Part shown: piece after piece, positions 62,230 through 64,000 of the stretch | How the letters are laid out: every line of letters begins with the position of its first letter | Numbering within the stretch: position 1 is the stretch's first letter | NCBI GenBank assembly: GCA_046350055.1 | Contig: JAXMBC010000001.1 | Coordinates: forward strand, 4,030,001 to 4,094,000 | DNA from: JAEUIE01 sp046350055 | GTDB taxonomy: Bacteria; Planctomycetota; Planctomycetia; Gemmatales; HRBIN36 | DNA: 64,000 nucleotides | Reading direction: 5' to 3' | Program-made: the position numbers and the translations under genes | The notes under the pieces: generated by a model | Seen by the model: the letters and a program-made list of their open reading frames with translations, nothing else | Told to the model about the DNA's origin: nothing | The model's database searches: none

Positions 62230-62817
62230 ATGAGTATGACCTACGAGCTTAAGCAAACCTCTGATGCAACCATTTGCAAGCTGTTGGATTCTCCAACACT
62301 CATCATGTCTTTCATCAGCAATCAACCACCGCGAGCTAAGTCATCGGGCTTTCTGGCGAGATGGTTCGGGAGTGGCAAATCCAAGAATGAAGAACCATCA
62401 GAGTATGGTTCGATCCACGAAGAAGGCTTGAGCTCGTCAAGTCTTGAGAAGGCTTGGCATGGGTTGCATTTCCTGTTCACGGGCACAGCCTGGGAAGGCG
62501 AAAAGCCAGCGAACTTTCTGGTTGCTGGCGGAACGGAAGTGGGTGCAGTCGACGTTGGGTACGGTCCAGCTAGAGCGTACACCTCGGGAGAGGTGGCGAG
62601 CATAGCGGCATTCCTGGAAACGATCGATGAAATGAAACTGCGTAGTAGATTTAATGGTGACAGAATGATGGAGTTGGAGATTTATCCCACAATCTGGGAT
62701 AGATCTCAAGAAGAGGACGATACGCAGGGTTATCTGCTGGAGTACTTTGCTGAGCTCGTGAGTTTTGTGAATGCAACCTGTACGCGACGGTATGGCATGG
62801 TGACATACCTGGGGTGA
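62230..62817 (+). CDS. DUF1877 (YfbM-like) protein
   Basis: A 195-residue protein whose C-terminal two thirds match the DUF1877 pattern: 'SLEKAWHGLHFLFTG', 'AGGTEVGAVDVGYGPARAYTSGEVASIAAFLETI', 'YPTIWDRSQEEDDTQGYLLEYFAELVSFVNAT'. Family members are small cytoplasmic proteins of unknown role, often tied to toxin-immunity or mobile contexts. GAGGAG lies at good distance before the ATG. It has its own promoter with a dyad element, so it appears separately regulated. Confidence 0.88.
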   Translation: MSMTYELKQTSDATICKLLDSPTLIMSFISNQPPRAKSSGFLARWFGSGKSKNEEPSEYGSIHEEGLSSSSLEKAWHGLHFLFTGTAWEGEKPANFLVAGGTEVGAVDVGYGPARAYTSGEVASIAAFLETIDEMKLRSRFNGDRMMELEIYPTIWDRSQEEDDTQGYLLEYFAELVSFVNATCTRRYGMVTYLG

Positions 62818-63177
62818 TCAGTTTCCTTTAGTTCGGCAATCAACATGACGAGGTGACCATTTCGAGGGGGGATAACTCCACCAGCTCGTTGCCAGGCTTC
62901 TTGCCATTCTCGCGCAGCCAGCGTTTGTATTGTTTGGGTGGGCGCAATTACTAATTAGGTATTGGTGTATGAGAGCAAATGCGGTGGGGGTAATCCCTTG
63001 CCGCTCCCGGTGAAGCAACTCCTGATACGTGATAAAGTTCATTGCCTGAAGATATCGAGTGCACAACAGTGCATGCTGTGCTAATGTGTTGTCAGTGGTG
63101 CTTGATCCTGCACGTGATCGTTGTCGCAATATCGTTCATGTTTGGCTCAAGTATCGGACAGAAGAATCGAGCATGTC
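62818..63177 (-). other. Gene-poor stretch with possible broken ORF
   Basis: No convincing gene in 360 bases. On the minus strand two overlapping frames look partly protein-like: one gives 'NFITYQELLHRERQGITPTAFALIHQYLISN' (62930-63040 region), the other, in a different frame, 'REWQEAWQRAGGVIPPRNGHLV' (62830-62910 region). Joined by a frameshift they could be a decayed gene. A 103-codon frame exists (62818-63129, TTG start) but its C-terminal part does not look like a folded protein. Confidence 0.3.
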
Positions 63178-64000
63178 ATGAATTACACCTTTTACGCATT
63201 TCTCTTAAACGCCTTGATGCCATGCGGCCTGGGTGTGCTTGTTGCACAACAGGATGCTAAGTCTCGCATGATGCAGGATGCGCCATTGGATTTATTGCGA
63301 GATTCTGTCAGATTTCGGGAAGGTATGCTGGCCAGGGAATTGGAGTTGCAATCCAAAGGTGTCAGTTCAGAGATAAGTGTTGAATATGCGCGCATCCGGC
63401 TGGCAAAGGAACGCCATGATTTGGCCAATCAGGAGAAGAGATACGAGGCTGCGATTGAACAAACCAGATTCATTCTTGAGCTTCGCGCTAAACAGGAAAA
63501 ACGTGTACTGCAATTGCGCGAGAACGGTCTTGCGTCTGAATACGAATTGATCGAAGCACAACGTCATCTGGCATGTGCACGTTATTTTCTGGCGATGGAA
63601 GAACGAAATGTTCAAGCTGTCACTGAACAACTTGAACGCATCGTAGACTTGTGCAAGAAGGAGCACCGTTACCTGGAAAAACTTCGTACCCAATCAGTTT
63701 CTTCCTGGGAGGTCAACCGTGCAGAGAACCGACTGGTTGCCGCTCAATATCTGCTGTCGAAGACAGTCAGTGGTACAGAAGAAGTGACCAAACAACTTCG
63801 CCGACAAGTTGAAATACATGAGAAAGAATGGAAAGAGGTGCAGGACTTAAAGCGTACTGGTGCGGCCATGATCTACGAGGTATACGGGACCCGTCTCAAT
63901 CTTCTCAATGCGAAGCTACGCCTGGCCAACGTGGAGAATAACCCAGAAGCAATGGCCGAGCAATTACGTGCTTTGATTAAGCTTCATGATGAGACGTTGC
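63178..64000 (+). CDS. Exported helical repeat protein, cut by window end
   Basis: The first 274 residues of a longer protein. A signal peptide ('MNYTFYAFLLNALMPCGLGVLVAQQ') is followed by four helical repeats of about 56 residues, each centred on a short turn: 'GVSSE' (residue 61), 'GLASE' (117), 'SVSSW' (173), 'GAAMI' (228), with the pattern L-x2-G-x-A/S-S then E-x2-x-A-x-x-R-L-A. The helices are strongly charged and could form a long coiled coil, recalling TolC or membrane-fusion hairpins, but no beta-barrel or lipoyl domain is seen. No ribosome site is obvious. The C terminus is outside the window. Confidence 0.78.
   Translation, partial: MNYTFYAFLLNALMPCGLGVLVAQQDAKSRMMQDAPLDLLRDSVRFREGMLARELELQSKGVSSEISVEYARIRLAKERHDLANQEKRYEAAIEQTRFILELRAKQEKRVLQLRENGLASEYELIEAQRHLACARYFLAMEERNVQAVTEQLERIVDLCKKEHRYLEKLRTQSVSSWEVNRAENRLVAAQYLLSKTVSGTEEVTKQLRRQVEIHEKEWKEVQDLKRTGAAMIYEVYGTRLNLLNAKLRLANVENNPEAMAEQLRALIKLHDETL

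Overview
The window reads as chromosomal DNA of a planctomycete, probably from the Gemmata/Pirellula side of the phylum. The evidence is a set of lineage-typical secreted families: a PSCyt1/PSCyt2/PSD1 protein followed by a DUF1501 protein (35119-39383), a giant PVC-type CxxCH cytochrome fused to a DUF1080-type domain (40967-44962), a PE-only LigD-like protein, and many signal-peptide proteins with no recognisable function. Genes are dense and often overlap by a few bases. I see no rRNA, tRNA, CRISPR array, insertion sequence or intact prophage. Most genes look like ordinary vertically inherited chromosome.

Layout. 55-5885: NTF2-like protein, RNA 2',3'-cyclic phosphodiesterase, GNAT acetyltransferase, alanyl-tRNA synthetase with a hairpin-bearing leader, and a predicted outer-membrane barrel. 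5886-16396, mostly minus strand: two secreted repeat proteins, an SH3-like lipoprotein, archaeal-type phosphoglycerate mutase facing a plus-strand glucose-6-phosphate isomerase, a short UvrC-like GIY-YIG protein, a Tat-exported TIM-barrel isomerase and an exported alpha/beta hydrolase. 16511-23371, plus: thioesterase, RND efflux permease, membrane protein, and a tandem pair of isocitrate-dehydrogenase-family genes of which the second is strongly diverged. 23595-25963, minus: a NatA/NatB-like ABC exporter. 26171-30186, plus: D-aminoacylase-like amidohydrolase, small secreted protein, lactate permease. 30224-34948, minus: HerA-like ATPase and two orphan ORFs that share a frame and are separated by one UGA. 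35119-39383, plus: PSD1 and DUF1501 pair. 39387-50856, minus: propeller-like protein, PVC cytochrome, ABC-F ATPase, UbiA-family prenyltransferase, RidA, GDP-mannose dehydratase and an exported HExxH protein. 50978-53088, plus: a metallo-beta-lactamase/beta-CASP protein with a Tat signal, then an exported OB-fold-like protein. 53153-64000: DinB-like protein, CoaB domain, LigD-PE protein, TPR protein, a heptamer repeat array next to a RepA-like ATPase, HEAT protein, ProA, DUF4139 protein, DUF1877 protein, a gene-poor stretch, and the start of an exported helical repeat protein cut by the window end.

The strongest candidates for new biology are: (i) the catalytic/diverged isocitrate dehydrogenase pair, which resembles a heteromeric IDH; (ii) the Tat-exported beta-CASP nuclease-like protein with its OB-fold neighbour; (iii) the UGA-split orphan gene; (iv) a sharply AT-rich patch inside alaS; (v) the 7-bp periodic array beside a RepA-like ATPase whose ribosome site lies in an inverted repeat; (vi) the exported coiled protein with four 56-residue repeats. 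All functional assignments are by reading motifs; no database search was run.
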